Below, piece by piece: positions 1 through 8,344 of a stretch of DNA of 64,000 nucleotides. The stretch spans positions 9,949 to 73,948 of the forward strand of contig JAJPHF010000102.1 of assembly GCA_021325365.1 (NCBI GenBank), written 5' to 3'. The stretch is from Pseudomonadota bacterium. GTDB lineage: Bacteria > Chloroflexota > UBA6077 > JAJPHF01. Position numbers and translations under genes: made by a program. The notes under the pieces were generated by a model that made no database searches, was not told the origin of the DNA, and was given only the letters and a program-made list of their open reading frames with translations. The first letter of the stretch is position 1, and the number at the start of each line of letters is the position of its first letter.

Positions 1-887
1 CCGACGTAGACGTGGTCGAAGCCCGCCCGGGCCATCTCCTGGAGCTTGGCTACGTGGCGCTCGGGATCGGCGCTGCAGACGAGCGCCTCGGCCACGTCGT
101 CCTCGGTCACGAGCTGGCTCGCCTGCTCGAAGTGGCGCGGCAGCGGCAGCTCCTGGCCGAGCTGGCCCGGCACCGCGGCGTTAGGCCACCAGTGGAGGGC
201 CAAGCGGCGAGCCTCTGCATCGGTCGGCCCCCAGCAGACGTGTACCTGACCGTAGCGCGGCTTGCTATCGCCGCCCGCCGCCTGGAAGGCGTGGACGATC
301 TTCGCGCTCGACACGACCGAGATGAGGCCATCGCCGATGCGGCCCGCCAGCGCGGCGCTCAGCGGCCCGGCCGCCGCCACGTAGATGGGGGGCAGCGGGT
401 CGGGCAGGTCGTAGACGCGGGCGTGGTTCACCGTGTAGTGGCGGCCGCGGTGGGACTGCTCGCCGCCCTGCCAGAGCAGCCGCAGCACGCCGACCGCCTC
501 CTCCAGCATCTCGCGACGCTCGGGCGCGGCCGGCCACCGCGCGCCCAGGATGTGCTCGTTCAGGTTCTCGCCGGTGCCGACGCCGAGGAAGAAGCGCCCC
601 GGCATCATCGCGCCGACGGTGGCGGCCATCTGCGCCAGGAGCGCCGGGTGGTAGCGCATCGTCGGGCAGGTCACGCCGGTGCCGACGCGCAGGCGCTCGG
701 TGGCTTGCGCGATGGCGCCGAGCACACTCCAGGCGAATGGGCTGTGGCCCTGGCGGTCGATCCAGGGATGGTAATGGTCGGAGATGAGCGCGAAGGTGAA
801 GCCGACCTCCTCCGCCCGCCGCGCCAGGTGGACCAGGTCGTTGGGGCCGTGCTCCTCGCTGGACAGGGAGTAGCCGATCTCGATCAT
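1..887 (-). CDS. LLM-class F420/FMN-dependent oxidoreductase, G6PDH-like family (3' end beyond window)
   Basis: This is the N-terminal 295 residues of a luciferase-like (TIM-barrel) oxidoreductase; the gene runs off the left edge, so its C-terminus is not seen. The protein begins MIEIGYSLSSEEHGPNDLV, followed by HYHPWIDRQGHSPFAWSVLG, a TGVTCPTMRYHP stretch and FFLGVGTGENLNEHI, which together match the 'F420-dependent oxidoreductase, G6PDH-related' branch of the family. Such enzymes transfer hydride between cofactor F420 (or FMN) and small substrates in the cytosol; the substrate cannot be told here. The ATG is preceded by GAGGAG at about 5 nt, which fixes the start. A second, more distant luciferase-like gene lies at 30.9-31.7 kb. 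Confidence 0.88.
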   Translation of the reverse strand, partial: MIEIGYSLSSEEHGPNDLVHLARRAEEVGFTFALISDHYHPWIDRQGHSPFAWSVLGAIAQATERLRVGTGVTCPTMRYHPALLAQMAATVGAMMPGRFFLGVGTGENLNEHILGARWPAAPERREMLEEAVGVLRLLWQGGEQSHRGRHYTVNHARVYDLPDPLPPIYVAAAGPLSAALAGRIGDGLISVVSSAKIVHAFQAAGGDSKPRYGQVHVCWGPTDAEARRLALHWWPNAAVPGQLGQELPLPRHFEQASQLVTEDDVAEALVCSADPERHVAKLQEMARAGFDHVYV

Positions 888-897
888 ACACTCCTCA

Positions 898-1179
898 CTA
901 CCTCGCCGTGTGGGCGCCGCGCGGCGCGGTGTGGAACTGCGTGTCGTCGGCGCCTCCACCGCCGCTGAGGTCGTGCGTGGGCAGCAGAGGGCCGTCGGCC
1001 GGCTCGCCCGCCCGGTACTGGCGGCACAGGCCGCTCTTGAGGCTGATGTACTGCGTCGTGTCGGGGACCGGGTCGCCGCCGAGGATGACGTCGCGCTGGG
1101 CTTCCTGCCACTGAGCGGGGCTCAGGTTGTCCTTGATCGCGCTGGGCAGCTCGTCGTAGGCGATGTCGACGTGCGGCAT
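898..1179 (-). CDS. Small hypothetical protein
   Basis: This encodes a 93-residue soluble protein starting MPHVDIAYDELPSAIKDNLS. I do not recognise a family. The first 55 residues are compositionally normal; the C-terminal 35 are rich in Gly, Asp and Thr and probably disordered. The start is chosen at the ATG with AGGAG seven nucleotides upstream; longer in-frame extensions are low-complexity Arg/Ser/Pro sequence typical of a non-coding frame. It lies 22 bases downstream of another small hypothetical gene on the same strand and 10 bases upstream of the luciferase-like gene, so the three probably form one transcript. Confidence 0.65.
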   Translation of the reverse strand: MPHVDIAYDELPSAIKDNLSPAQWQEAQRDVILGGDPVPDTTQYISLKSGLCRQYRAGEPADGPLLPTHDLSGGGGADDTQFHTAPRGAHTAR

Positions 1180-1201
1180 AGGATAGCTCCTCCCGTCGGG
1201 C

Positions 1202-1591
1202 CTATTCGGGTGGCAGGGGACGGGCGTCGCCCGCGGCGCTGCGCTCGCGGCCGATGCCGAGGTTTTGCACTTCCCAGGCGAGCGCCTGCCCCTCATCGGC
1301 GGAGACCGGCTGGCGCCAGGTGACGAGCTGCGCCCAGGCGCGCTCGGGCGTCTCGCGGCGACAGACGTAGGTGTGATCGGTCGGGCGGTGCTCGTCACCG
1401 GTGGCGACGAAGGGGCCGCGCTCGGGGTTGTCGAGGTCGAAGTACTCCTGGCCGCGCTCGAAGCGGGCGCCCTGCCAGATGGGGACCTGCTTGAGCACCT
1501 CGTCGCTCATCCATGCAGCGAGGTCAGGTAGCCGGTCGCGGCACTCGTAGGCGGATGCGCAGTCGCGTAGGTCGTCCTGCTGGTGACGCAT
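1202..1591 (-). CDS. Hypothetical protein, 129 residues
   Basis: A soluble protein beginning MRHQQDDLRDCASAYECRD, rich in charged residues and Trp (AAWMSDEVLKQVPIWQG, RAWAQLVTWRQP). No family is recognised. A GGGAGG sequence 6 nt before the ATG supports the start; the upstream in-frame extension lacks coding character. The layout of acidic and aromatic residues suggests a small folded cytosolic domain. It is first in a probable three-gene unit with the small gene at 898-1179 and the oxidoreductase at the window edge. A MITE-like repeat (1690-1807) lies just upstream. Confidence 0.65.
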   Translation of the reverse strand: MRHQQDDLRDCASAYECRDRLPDLAAWMSDEVLKQVPIWQGARFERGQEYFDLDNPERGPFVATGDEHRPTDHTYVCRRETPERAWAQLVTWRQPVSADEGQALAWEVQNLGIGRERSAAGDARPLPPE

Positions 1592-1689
1592 GGTCGTGCC
1601 TCCCGTGACATTCACGACAAGTCTCGCAGAGGGCGTACCACTCGGCCGCTCGCCAGGCCGGCACACGCTCTGCGGTATCGGTAGATTGC

Positions 1690-1807
1690 AGCCGTTTGCA
1701 CCCAGACTGAGCGGTCAGTCGATCGGGGGCCTGCGGCCTGCGGGCCGCGGGCGGGCGTAAAACCCGCCCCTACGAGACGCTGGCTGCTCACTGGCGCGCG
1801 AGCGGCT
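1690..1807. repeat. MITE-like dispersed element, copy 1
   Basis: A 118-base non-coding element bounded by imperfect inverted ends (AGCCGTTTGC...TGAGCGG on the left, the complement of AGCCGCTCGC...TGAGCAG on the right). It has an inner hairpin GGGCGGG/CCCGCCC followed by CCTACG. The same ends occur at 10815-11034 around a longer core, and the inner hairpin alone recurs at 24041-24087. It ends 22 bases before the next start codon, so it may donate part of that gene's leader. No transposase is visible. Confidence 0.6.
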
Positions 1808-1828
1808 CTAGGGCGGAGGTGAGCGACG

Positions 1829-2440
1829 ATGTACCTGCAATTCGGCATGACGGTGGTCGGCAGCGACGGCAACGCGGCGGGGACCCTCGACCACGTGCTC
1901 GTAGCAGCCAGCCGGCGGGAGGTGACGCACGTGGTCGTGCGGTCGCCCGAGGTGAGCGAGGACGTGCTGCTCCCGCTGAACCTCGTGCAGGGCAACGCGG
2001 GCGACGCCTTGCTGCTACAGGTGCCCAGCGCGGCACTCGGCCAGATGGCGCGCTACTACGAGGGGCGCACGAGCAGCCCGCCGGCGGGCCGCGTGGACAC
2101 GGCGATCGTGGGCGAGCCGGCGGAGCGGCGGCAGAGCTTCGAGGACGCGCTGGGCGTGCCGGCCGACGCGCTGCAATACGGCCCGGAGACGCGGGTGGCG
2201 ACGCGCGACGGGGCGACGGGGCGGCTGGTCGGGCTGGGCGCGGGACTGTACGTGAACCGGCTGTCGGAGCTGCGCGCGGGCGGCCTGGGCGACCAGGAGG
2301 TAAGCGTGCCCGAGCCGTGGATCGGCGCGCTGGAGGCGGATGCGATCATCGTCACGGCGGCTGCTAGCGAGCTGGGCCATCTGGTCGGCGTGCCGGCGAA
2401 CGCGGCCTCCGGGGACGCGGGCGGCGCCGCGGCCGGCTAG
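1829..2440 (+). CDS. PRC-barrel-like domain protein
   Basis: A 203-residue protein whose first 75 residues have the PRC-barrel pattern: MYLQFGMTVVGSDGNAAGTL, a 'DHVLV...REVTHVVVRSP' strand pair, then LLPLNLVQ. The second half (about 110-180) repeats a weaker version (VATRDGATGRLVGLG). PRC-barrel proteins are small beta-barrels found in RNA-processing and photosynthetic-complex assembly factors and in many stand-alone proteins of unknown role. GGAGGTGAGCGACG immediately precedes the ATG, a strong ribosome site. It is convergent with the following dehydrogenase gene, with only 9 bases between the stop codons. Confidence 0.75.
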   Translation: MYLQFGMTVVGSDGNAAGTLDHVLVAASRREVTHVVVRSPEVSEDVLLPLNLVQGNAGDALLLQVPSAALGQMARYYEGRTSSPPAGRVDTAIVGEPAERRQSFEDALGVPADALQYGPETRVATRDGATGRLVGLGAGLYVNRLSELRAGGLGDQEVSVPEPWIGALEADAIIVTAAASELGHLVGVPANAASGDAGGAAAG

Positions 2441-2449
2441 CCTGACACC

Positions 2450-3358
2450 TCAGCGGCGGGCGGCGGTGACGCCGCGCCCGGGCAGGGATTCGGCGAGCAC
2501 GGCGACCACGTCGTCGAGCGTGGTGCCGCGCGTGCGGACCTCGGGGGTCTCCTCGCCGAGCGGCGTCTGCTCGACGAAGCGGAACATCGCGGCCGCACCT
2601 TGCAGGATGAGCGGCGTCAGACCGACGTGCTCGAAGGTGGCCGCGATCTCCTCCATCTCGCCCACCCAGCGATACGCCTTCGGCGGCATCCCGGGCACCT
2701 GGCGCTCGATCCACGGCAGCAGCGTGGGCTGGCTCTCGCGCAGCTCGGCGCGCAAGGCGGCGCCCAGGCCCATTGCCTCGCCGGCGGTGAGCAGCTCGGT
2801 GGCGAGCGCGTTCAGGCCCTTGGTGAGGGCGGCGTAGCACATCTTGAGGCCGGAGGCCTGGCCGATCTCGGGACCGATGGGGCGGATGGTGAGGCCGTGC
2901 TCGCCCAGCTCCAGCGCCTCGGCCGCGTGGGCGCCCGACACGTAGATGCGGTTGCGGCTGTCGCCGGGATGTGGCGGGTTGCCGATGATCCCGGCATCGA
3001 CGAAGCGGGCGCCCGCCGCGGTCACGACGTCGGCGATCTCGCGCACGGTCTGAGGCGCGATGGCGTTGCACTCCACGAACAGCACGTCGGCCTCGGTGGC
3101 GCGCAGCGCGGCGGCCACGCGGTCGCCGAGCGCGCGGGCGGCGTGCGGCGCGAGGACCGAGAGGACGGCGTCGGCCTCGCGCACAAGCGTCTCGTAGTCC
3201 GGCACGTCCTCGATACCGGCCTCGGCGGCCAGCGCGGCGGTACGCGGGCTGCGGTCGCGCAGGCAGGTGATGACCCGCAAGCCGCTCAACCGCAGGACGT
3301 TGCCGATGGAGTGGCCCATGTCGCCGGGCGTGAGGATCGCCACCGTCTGGATCGCCAT
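2450..3358 (-). CDS. NAD(P)-dependent 6-phosphogluconate-dehydrogenase-like oxidoreductase with DUF1932 C-terminal domain
   Basis: A 302-residue cytosolic dehydrogenase of the beta-hydroxyacid type. The N-terminal Rossmann domain opens with VAILTPGDMGHSIGNVLR, a variant of the GxGxMG dinucleotide loop. Residues 170-182 (EIGQASGLKMCYA) hold the catalytic Lys region of the family (GxxxxxK). The C-terminal helical half (from about 185: ALTKGLNALATELLTAGEA...) matches the DUF1932 domain found behind NAD-binding 6PGDH domains in bacterial and fungal proteins. Substrate unknown; a short-chain hydroxyacid is the family expectation. Start is the ATG 3 nt before MAIQTVAIL with no competing upstream Met in a plausible context. 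Confidence 0.85.
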   Translation of the reverse strand: MAIQTVAILTPGDMGHSIGNVLRLSGLRVITCLRDRSPRTAALAAEAGIEDVPDYETLVREADAVLSVLAPHAARALGDRVAAALRATEADVLFVECNAIAPQTVREIADVVTAAGARFVDAGIIGNPPHPGDSRNRIYVSGAHAAEALELGEHGLTIRPIGPEIGQASGLKMCYAALTKGLNALATELLTAGEAMGLGAALRAELRESQPTLLPWIERQVPGMPPKAYRWVGEMEEIAATFEHVGLTPLILQGAAAMFRFVEQTPLGEETPEVRTRGTTLDDVVAVLAESLPGRGVTAARR

Positions 3359-3548
3359 ACGTCTGCTCCTCCGCGGCCACGGGCGCCACTCGGCCGCACG
3401 CGCCGATTCGTCGGTCCTGTGCCCAGTCTAGCCAATCGGGCGTGGCTTCTCAAGCGGCGTGCAGGGCGCGGGGGCGGGGCGGCGGCCGGGCGGATAAGCC
3501 AAGCCCCCGCTGTATCGCGAGGGCTCAGCGGCCGGGTGCGCGGGGACG

Positions 3549-4700
3549 CTACTCGAGTGGGCGCACGGCGGCGTAGAAGCGCTCGGACCAGTAGGCGGAG
3601 TTCAGGCGCGTGATCGCCACGCCCGTGCTCTCGTCTACCGCATGGATGAACTGGCCGTCGCCGAGGTAGATGCCGTCGTGGGAGAGGCCCGGGGTGTAGG
3701 TGTCGGAGAAAAACAGGATGTCGCCCGGGCGCAGCTGGTCGATGGGAATACGCCGGCCGCTCGCCAGCTGGTCTTCCATCGTGCGCGGCATGTTGAAGCC
3801 GATAGTGTTGAAGACCCAGTACACGAAGCCGCTGCAGTCGAAGCCGGTGGAGGGCGAGACGCCGGCCCAGGTGTAGTGGGCGCCGAGCTGGGACTGTGCC
3901 ACGCTGATGATGCGCGCGCCGTTGGGGCTCGCCGGCACGCTGGGGAACACGCGGCCCGCCACGGACGAGCCGCTCCCGTTCGCGCCGCCGGTCGTGCTCG
4001 CCGGCACCGGGCCGGAGGCGGTGCCGGGCGCGCCCGTGCTGGAGGACGCGACGAGGGGCAAGACGCCGCGAGCGTTGGCCGTGGCGGCCGTCGCTTGCTG
4101 CTGGCCGCTCGCGCTACCGGCGCCGCCGGTGACGGTGGATGGGCCGGAGGCGCTCGACGCGGCCCCGGAGACTGCCGACTGGCTGGACGCGCTCGGGACG
4201 GTGGCAGCCAGCACTGACGGGCTGGACGCCGTGGGAGCGCTGGCGCCATTTGCCGCGCCCGGCCCGCCGGGCGGACTCGCGGACGCCGCGGTGGTCGAGC
4301 CGCTGGACTGGGGCGAGGGGCCAAGCAGCGAGCTGGGACCGGTGTTGTTCGCAAACGCCGGGGGAAGAGACGAGCTGGAGACGGTGACCGCTGGTGGAAG
4401 CGGACCGCGGGCGTCGGGCGCGTAGATGACCCGGACGCCATTGCTCGGATCAGGGGTGGGGGCTACCTGCGCGGGGCTGGCGCCGCTCGCGCGGGCCGCG
4501 AGCAGCGCGAACGTCTGGCCCACGGACTCGCTGGACGCGAGGTTAGTGGACTCGGGACTCGCCGGAGTAGCGCCGAGGGCCTCGGCGCGCCGTAAAACGC
4601 GACTGTCACTTGCCGCCTGACTCGGCGGGGGGCTGAGCGTCGATCCAACGCTGAGAAGGGCGAGCGCGATTCCCATCGTCGTCCATCGAGCGCGTCCCAC
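3549..4700 (-). CDS. Secreted NlpC/P60 cell-wall endopeptidase with long Ser/Ala/Pro linker
   Basis: An exported peptidoglycan hydrolase. The C-terminal about 115 residues are an NlpC/P60 domain with Cys289 in GFDCSGFVYW, His341 in SHDGIYL and His353 in QFIHAVD, which together give the Cys-His-His triad. Before it come about 230 residues of Ser/Ala/Pro/Gly-rich linker without visible SH3 or LysM modules. GTG at 4700 (or TTG at 4703) is preferred because GGGAGGA lies 7-10 nt upstream and the product then begins with a normal signal peptide (TTMGIALALLSVGSTLS... cut near PSQAAS). The ATG farther upstream (4787) would put 30 charged residues before it. The enzyme would cleave D-Glu-diamino-acid stem-peptide bonds outside the membrane. 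Confidence 0.88.
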   Translation of the reverse strand: MGRARWTTMGIALALLSVGSTLSPPPSQAASDSRVLRRAEALGATPASPESTNLASSESVGQTFALLAARASGASPAQVAPTPDPSNGVRVIYAPDARGPLPPAVTVSSSSLPPAFANNTGPSSLLGPSPQSSGSTTAASASPPGGPGAANGASAPTASSPSVLAATVPSASSQSAVSGAASSASGPSTVTGGAGSASGQQQATAATANARGVLPLVASSSTGAPGTASGPVPASTTGGANGSGSSVAGRVFPSVPASPNGARIISVAQSQLGAHYTWAGVSPSTGFDCSGFVYWVFNTIGFNMPRTMEDQLASGRRIPIDQLRPGDILFFSDTYTPGLSHDGIYLGDGQFIHAVDESTGVAITRLNSAYWSERFYAAVRPLE

Positions 4701-4893
4701 CAATAGTCGGTCCTCCCTGGATGCCGGGGTCAAGCGGCCGGCGAAAACCGGCCACGGGCGGAAGGGTACCAGAGCCGGAGAGGCCAATCAAGGTGGGCGG
4801 CGTTACAAATGCGTGACACATCCGGACGATCTGGTAGGATATGCTGCCGGCGCCTTGACGCGGCGCGGCATGTGGGGGCGGGCCGGGCGGCAG

Positions 4894-5127
4894 ATGAGGC
4901 AGGATGATGCGACGCGGGACGGCGGGGCCTGGGTAGCGGTCGGCACGGCCCGCGACCAGCTCGAGGCCGAGATGTGGCGCGAGCGGCTGGACAGCCTGGC
5001 GATTCCGGCGCTGGTGGCCCCGGCGGACGCGTCCACGTATCTGGGCGTCTCGCCGGTGCCGTGCCGCGTGCTGGTGCCCGCGGCGCTGCGGGCCGCGGCG
5101 GAGCAGGTGCTGGGAGGCGAGACGTAG
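4894..5127 (+). CDS. DUF2007-like small protein
   Basis: A 77-residue protein with the core WVAVGTARDQLEAEMWRERLD, then IPALVAPADA and CRVLVPAALRAAAEQVL. This is the alpha-beta layout of the DUF2007 'putative signal transducing' domain, a small ferredoxin-like fold that usually reads 'xxVyta.d..eAellkslLes.GI.a'. The start is uncertain: ATG at 4894 opens just before the domain, while ATGs at 4813 and 4870 add Gly/Arg-rich residues with no better ribosome site. It is divergent from the NlpC gene and convergent with the tRNA-binding gene. Confidence 0.65.
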   Translation: MRQDDATRDGGAWVAVGTARDQLEAEMWRERLDSLAIPALVAPADASTYLGVSPVPCRVLVPAALRAAAEQVLGGET

Positions 5128-5136
5128 GGCACCGGG

Positions 5137-5523
5137 TTACTCGACGCGGGTGCCGTTGGGGATGGCCGGATCGACGCTGAGCAGGCTGAAGGCCGCACCC
5201 GGCGCCCGGCCGCCGGCGGCGAGCAGCATCCCCTGAGACTCCACGCCGCGGATGCGGGCCGGCTCGAGGTTGGCGACGACGACGATCTTGCGGCCGACAA
5301 GCTGGTCAGGCTGGAGAAAAGCGGCGATGCCGGCGACGAGCTGGCGTCGCTCGCTGCCGAGGTCGACTTGCAGGCGCAGCAGGCGATCGGCGCCCTCGAC
5401 GCGCTCGGCGGCGACGATCTCGGCCACGCGCAGGTCGGCCTGGCGAAACGTCGCCAGATCGATGGTCGCGGGGCGCTCGGCGGCCGCGCTCGGCGGCGGA
5501 GGTTGGCTGGGCTGCTCGCTCAC
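5137..5523 (-). CDS. Stand-alone tRNA-binding OB-fold protein (MetRS beta / CsaA-like)
   Basis: A 128-residue protein consisting of a single EMAP-II/Arc1p-type OB fold after a Pro-rich N-terminus. The signature order is clear: IDLATFRQADLRVAEIVAAE, GADRLLRLQVDLG, RQLVAGIAAF, GRKIVVVANLEPARIRGVES, GMLLAA, then the closing PNGTRVE. In many bacteria this module is the C-terminal dimerisation/tRNA-binding domain of methionyl-tRNA synthetase; here it is a separate gene, as in organisms with split MetG or with the chaperone-like CsaA. No synthetase gene is in the window, so which role applies is open. Confidence 0.85.
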   Translation of the reverse strand: MSEQPSQPPPPSAAAERPATIDLATFRQADLRVAEIVAAERVEGADRLLRLQVDLGSERRQLVAGIAAFLQPDQLVGRKIVVVANLEPARIRGVESQGMLLAAGGRAPGAAFSLLSVDPAIPNGTRVE

Positions 5524-5544
5524 GGTCCTTCCTTTGACGCGAGG

Positions 5545-5639
5545 CGGCAGGGGACGCGTCCCGGTCCTACCTTGCGGTCCTCGGATTGGGCAGCACCCAC
5601 GACTCGGCCGGACGGCAGGGGACGCGCCCCTGCGCTACG
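5545..5639. repeat. Two CAGGGG palindromic intergenic units
   Basis: Two copies of a short palindrome, 5545-5570 and 5613-5639, each reading roughly CGGCAGGGGACGCGyCCC followed by TGCGCTACG or a variant. The arms CAGGGG/CCCCTG can form a hairpin. Further copies sit at 14322-14348 and 14400-14425. They occupy the gap between the tRNA-binding gene and the lytic transglycosylase, both on the minus strand, and may act as REP-like units or weak terminators. Confidence 0.55.
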
Positions 5640-5746
5640 CAGTCGTCGCCGGCCCCGGACCGCCGGGCGGCGGGCGGGCGGGGCCGAGCGCGGGCGCTGC
5701 GGCCCCGGCGCGGCGTGATCTGGCCATGCGGGCCTCGCCACTCGGG

Positions 5747-8077
5747 CTAGCCATTATACAGGTCGCGGTAGAGCAGGTAGTTCGTGTAGACGCGCCGCAC
5801 GTACAGGAACGTCTCGGCGTAGGGGATCTGCTCGGCGTAGAGGTCGGGATCGGCGCCGCCCGGCTCGCGCAGCCAGCGCTCGGCGTTGCCGGGGCCGGCG
5901 TTGTAGCCGGCCAGCGCCGCGGGCACGCCGCCGCGGAACTGCCGCAGCGTCTGCCCGAGATAGTAGGCGCCCAGCTCGATGCTAAGGGCCGGGCGGAACA
6001 GGTCGTCGTCGTCGAGCGGGCCGATGCCGAGGGCGCTGGCGATGGAGCGGGCGGTGGCGGGCATGACCTGAGCCAGCCCGCGCGCGCGGGCCGGCGACTG
6101 AGCGCGCGGCTGGAAGCTGCTCTCCTGGCGCAGCAGCGCGAGGAAGAGGAACGGGTCCACGTTGAAGCGCGCGGCCTGCGTGGTGATGAGGTCCGCGTAG
6201 GGCGCCGGGTAGAGCAGCGCGCGGACGGCGCGGGGGAGGTCGTAGAGCGACGCCGCGCCGCTGGCAGTCCGCAGGCGCTCGCCGGTGAGCATCGCCGCGT
6301 TGTCCGCGCCGAGGTCGCGGAGGGCCACGCCGAGCGTATAGAGGCGCGCGGGGTCGCCGGCGAAGCGGTCGCGCAGGTCGTCGAACTCCCAGCCGGCCTC
6401 GGCGCGCAGCCCGAGCGCCCAGAGCGCGGCGCCGCGCCGCCAGCCGACGTCGGCGGCCAGCTCGCGCGCCAGGGTGGGGGCGTCCGTGCCAGCCGCGGCG
6501 AGCCAGGCGGTCAGGGCGTCGTCGGCGGGTGGCGGGGCCAGCCGCGCCGGGTCGAGCGCGGCCGGGGCGGTGTCGGCGGCGCCGGCGAGGAGCGCCTTCG
6601 CCCGCAGGCCGTAGTAGTCGTCGGGGCCGGCGGCGGCGGCGTCTTGCCAGCGCGCGCGGGCCTCGTCCTGACGACCGACGAGCGCGAGCGTCTTGCCGCT
6701 CCAGAAGAGGATGGCGGCGCGCGGGTTGAGCGCCGGGCCGAGCTGGGCATCGCTCACGGCGCGCGCGGCGGCCTGAGGCGCCGCGGCGGTCCAGGCGGCC
6801 AGGGCGTCGTCGTAGCGATTGTCGCGGCGCAGCGCGAAGCCGGCGCGGAAGAGCGCGAGCTGGCCCGCGGGGGCGTCCGGATAGGCGGCCGCGAGCGCGG
6901 TGTAGCGGTCGGCGGCGTCGGCGTAGCGCTCGGCGTCCTCGACCAGGCGCGCCGCGTGGTAGAGGGCATCGGGCGCGAGCGAGCTATTGGGATAGGTGGC
7001 CGCCATGTCGTCGAAGGCGGCGCGGGCGGCGCTGTCCTGACCCTGCCGCTGCAGGGCGAGGGCGCGGTAGTAGCTGGCGCCGGCCAGCTCGTCGGCGCTG
7101 CCGCCCGCGGCGAGCTGCGCCTCGAAGCCGCCGATGGCGCGGGCGAACGCGCCGCGGTAGAAGCGTACGAGGCCGGCCTGGTAGTCGCTGATCTGGTCGG
7201 CCTGGTCGAGGTCGTTCAGAGCGTCGAGGGCGTTGGCCGCGCGCTCGCTGGCCGGATACTCGGCGACGAGCGTGCGGAAGTGGGCCACGGCGCCCGGCAG
7301 GTCGCCCTGCTGCCGGGCCAGACTGCCCAGCTGCCACTGTACCTCGGCGCGGTAGCTCTCGGTGTGGGCGAGCGGCCAGATCTGCTCCCAGCGCGCCTGG
7401 GCGCCCGCGAGATCGCCGCTGGCGGCGGCGGCCCTCGCCAGACGCTCGAGCGCCTCGATCTGTAGGCGGCGCGAGCCGGACGCGGCCAGCGCCTGCCGCG
7501 TCTCCGCCGCATCGCGCTCGTCGTCGCCGAGCGCGCCGTACCACTGCGCGAGCTGCCAGTGAACGTAGGGCGCGAGGAGATCGCTGAGGCCCAGATAGCC
7601 CTGGAGGCGCGCGATGGCGGCGCGGGTATCCCCCTGCTTCTGCTCGGCCAGGGCGAGGAGGTAGGTGGCGGGCACCCGCTCGGCGCGGTCCGAGTAGGCG
7701 GCGAGCAGGGCTTGGAGCTGCGTGACGGCTTCGCCGGCGTCGCCGTCGTCGAGCGCCAGGCGCGCTAGCTCGAGGCGCGCGGCGGCCGCCACGCCGGCGT
7801 CGCGGCCGGTAAGGACGTTCAGCATCTGGCGGGCGGCGGTGGACTCGCCGTTGCGGACGAGGCGGCGCGCGGCGTCGAGGTCGATGGGCGCGAGCTGAGG
7901 TAGCTGACGGGTGCCGATGGCGAGATCCGCGCCCGTCGCGACGGCGCCGGCCGCGAGCTGGGGATAGCGGCCTACCACCTCCGCGGCCAACCCGGCCGAC
8001 GGCACGAGGAACGTCGCCGGGGCGCAGGCCTGCGCGGTCAACGCCCCCGCCAGAATCGCCAGCGCCAGCCCGCGCAT
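5747..8077 (-). CDS. Soluble lytic murein transglycosylase with TPR superhelix
   Basis: A 776-residue exported enzyme. It begins with a signal peptide (MRGLALAILAGALTAQACAP); the Cys after TAQA could even be lipidated. Residues about 70-560 are a series of TPR-type helical hairpins (A...ARLELARLALDDGDAGEA, YREALALQRQGQDSAARAAF), forming the doughnut-like scaffold known from Slt70. The last about 160 residues are the lysozyme-like SLT domain: FLFLALLRQESSF with catalytic Glu at about 652, then ARGLAQVMPATA and AGYNAGPGNAERWL. It cleaves glycan strands to 1,6-anhydro-MurNAc ends. The start has GGGGGGA nine nt upstream; a Met 16 codons earlier lacks one. Confidence 0.92.
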   Translation of the reverse strand: MRGLALAILAGALTAQACAPATFLVPSAGLAAEVVGRYPQLAAGAVATGADLAIGTRQLPQLAPIDLDAARRLVRNGESTAARQMLNVLTGRDAGVAAAARLELARLALDDGDAGEAVTQLQALLAAYSDRAERVPATYLLALAEQKQGDTRAAIARLQGYLGLSDLLAPYVHWQLAQWYGALGDDERDAAETRQALAASGSRRLQIEALERLARAAAASGDLAGAQARWEQIWPLAHTESYRAEVQWQLGSLARQQGDLPGAVAHFRTLVAEYPASERAANALDALNDLDQADQISDYQAGLVRFYRGAFARAIGGFEAQLAAGGSADELAGASYYRALALQRQGQDSAARAAFDDMAATYPNSSLAPDALYHAARLVEDAERYADAADRYTALAAAYPDAPAGQLALFRAGFALRRDNRYDDALAAWTAAAPQAAARAVSDAQLGPALNPRAAILFWSGKTLALVGRQDEARARWQDAAAAGPDDYYGLRAKALLAGAADTAPAALDPARLAPPPADDALTAWLAAAGTDAPTLARELAADVGWRRGAALWALGLRAEAGWEFDDLRDRFAGDPARLYTLGVALRDLGADNAAMLTGERLRTASGAASLYDLPRAVRALLYPAPYADLITTQAARFNVDPFLFLALLRQESSFQPRAQSPARARGLAQVMPATARSIASALGIGPLDDDDLFRPALSIELGAYYLGQTLRQFRGGVPAALAGYNAGPGNAERWLREPGGADPDLYAEQIPYAETFLYVRRVYTNYLLYRDLYNG

Positions 8078-8344
8078 GCGCCGTGTCCCCCCTGCTCTCC
8101 CGTGCAACACCGAGCCCCCGGCCAAACGACAGAGGCCCGCCTGAGCAAGCGCCCGATCCTGCCGGTGGTGCGCCCGGCGCGTCCCTCCGCCAGCGTCGCG
8201 AACCCGCGCCCCTGCCTGCTCGGCGAGCCCCGACCGGGCGCACGCGGCCCGGCCCTGGGCTTAGCCTAGCAGGGCCCCGCGAGCCGTCGCAAGAGAATGC
8301 TCGGGCGTTGGACAAGACGCCGTGGCGCCCGCCGCCGCGGGGCG

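Noticed and set aside
12..968. Plus-strand frame at the left edge
   Set aside because: Opposite a well-conserved luciferase-like oxidoreductase; no recognisable motifs.
5252..7465. A 737-codon open frame on the plus strand opposite the lytic transglycosylase
   Set aside because: Composition (Gly/Ala/Arg/Val repeats, no motifs) is that of an antisense frame forced open by GC-rich codons; the minus strand has complete TPR and SLT motifs.
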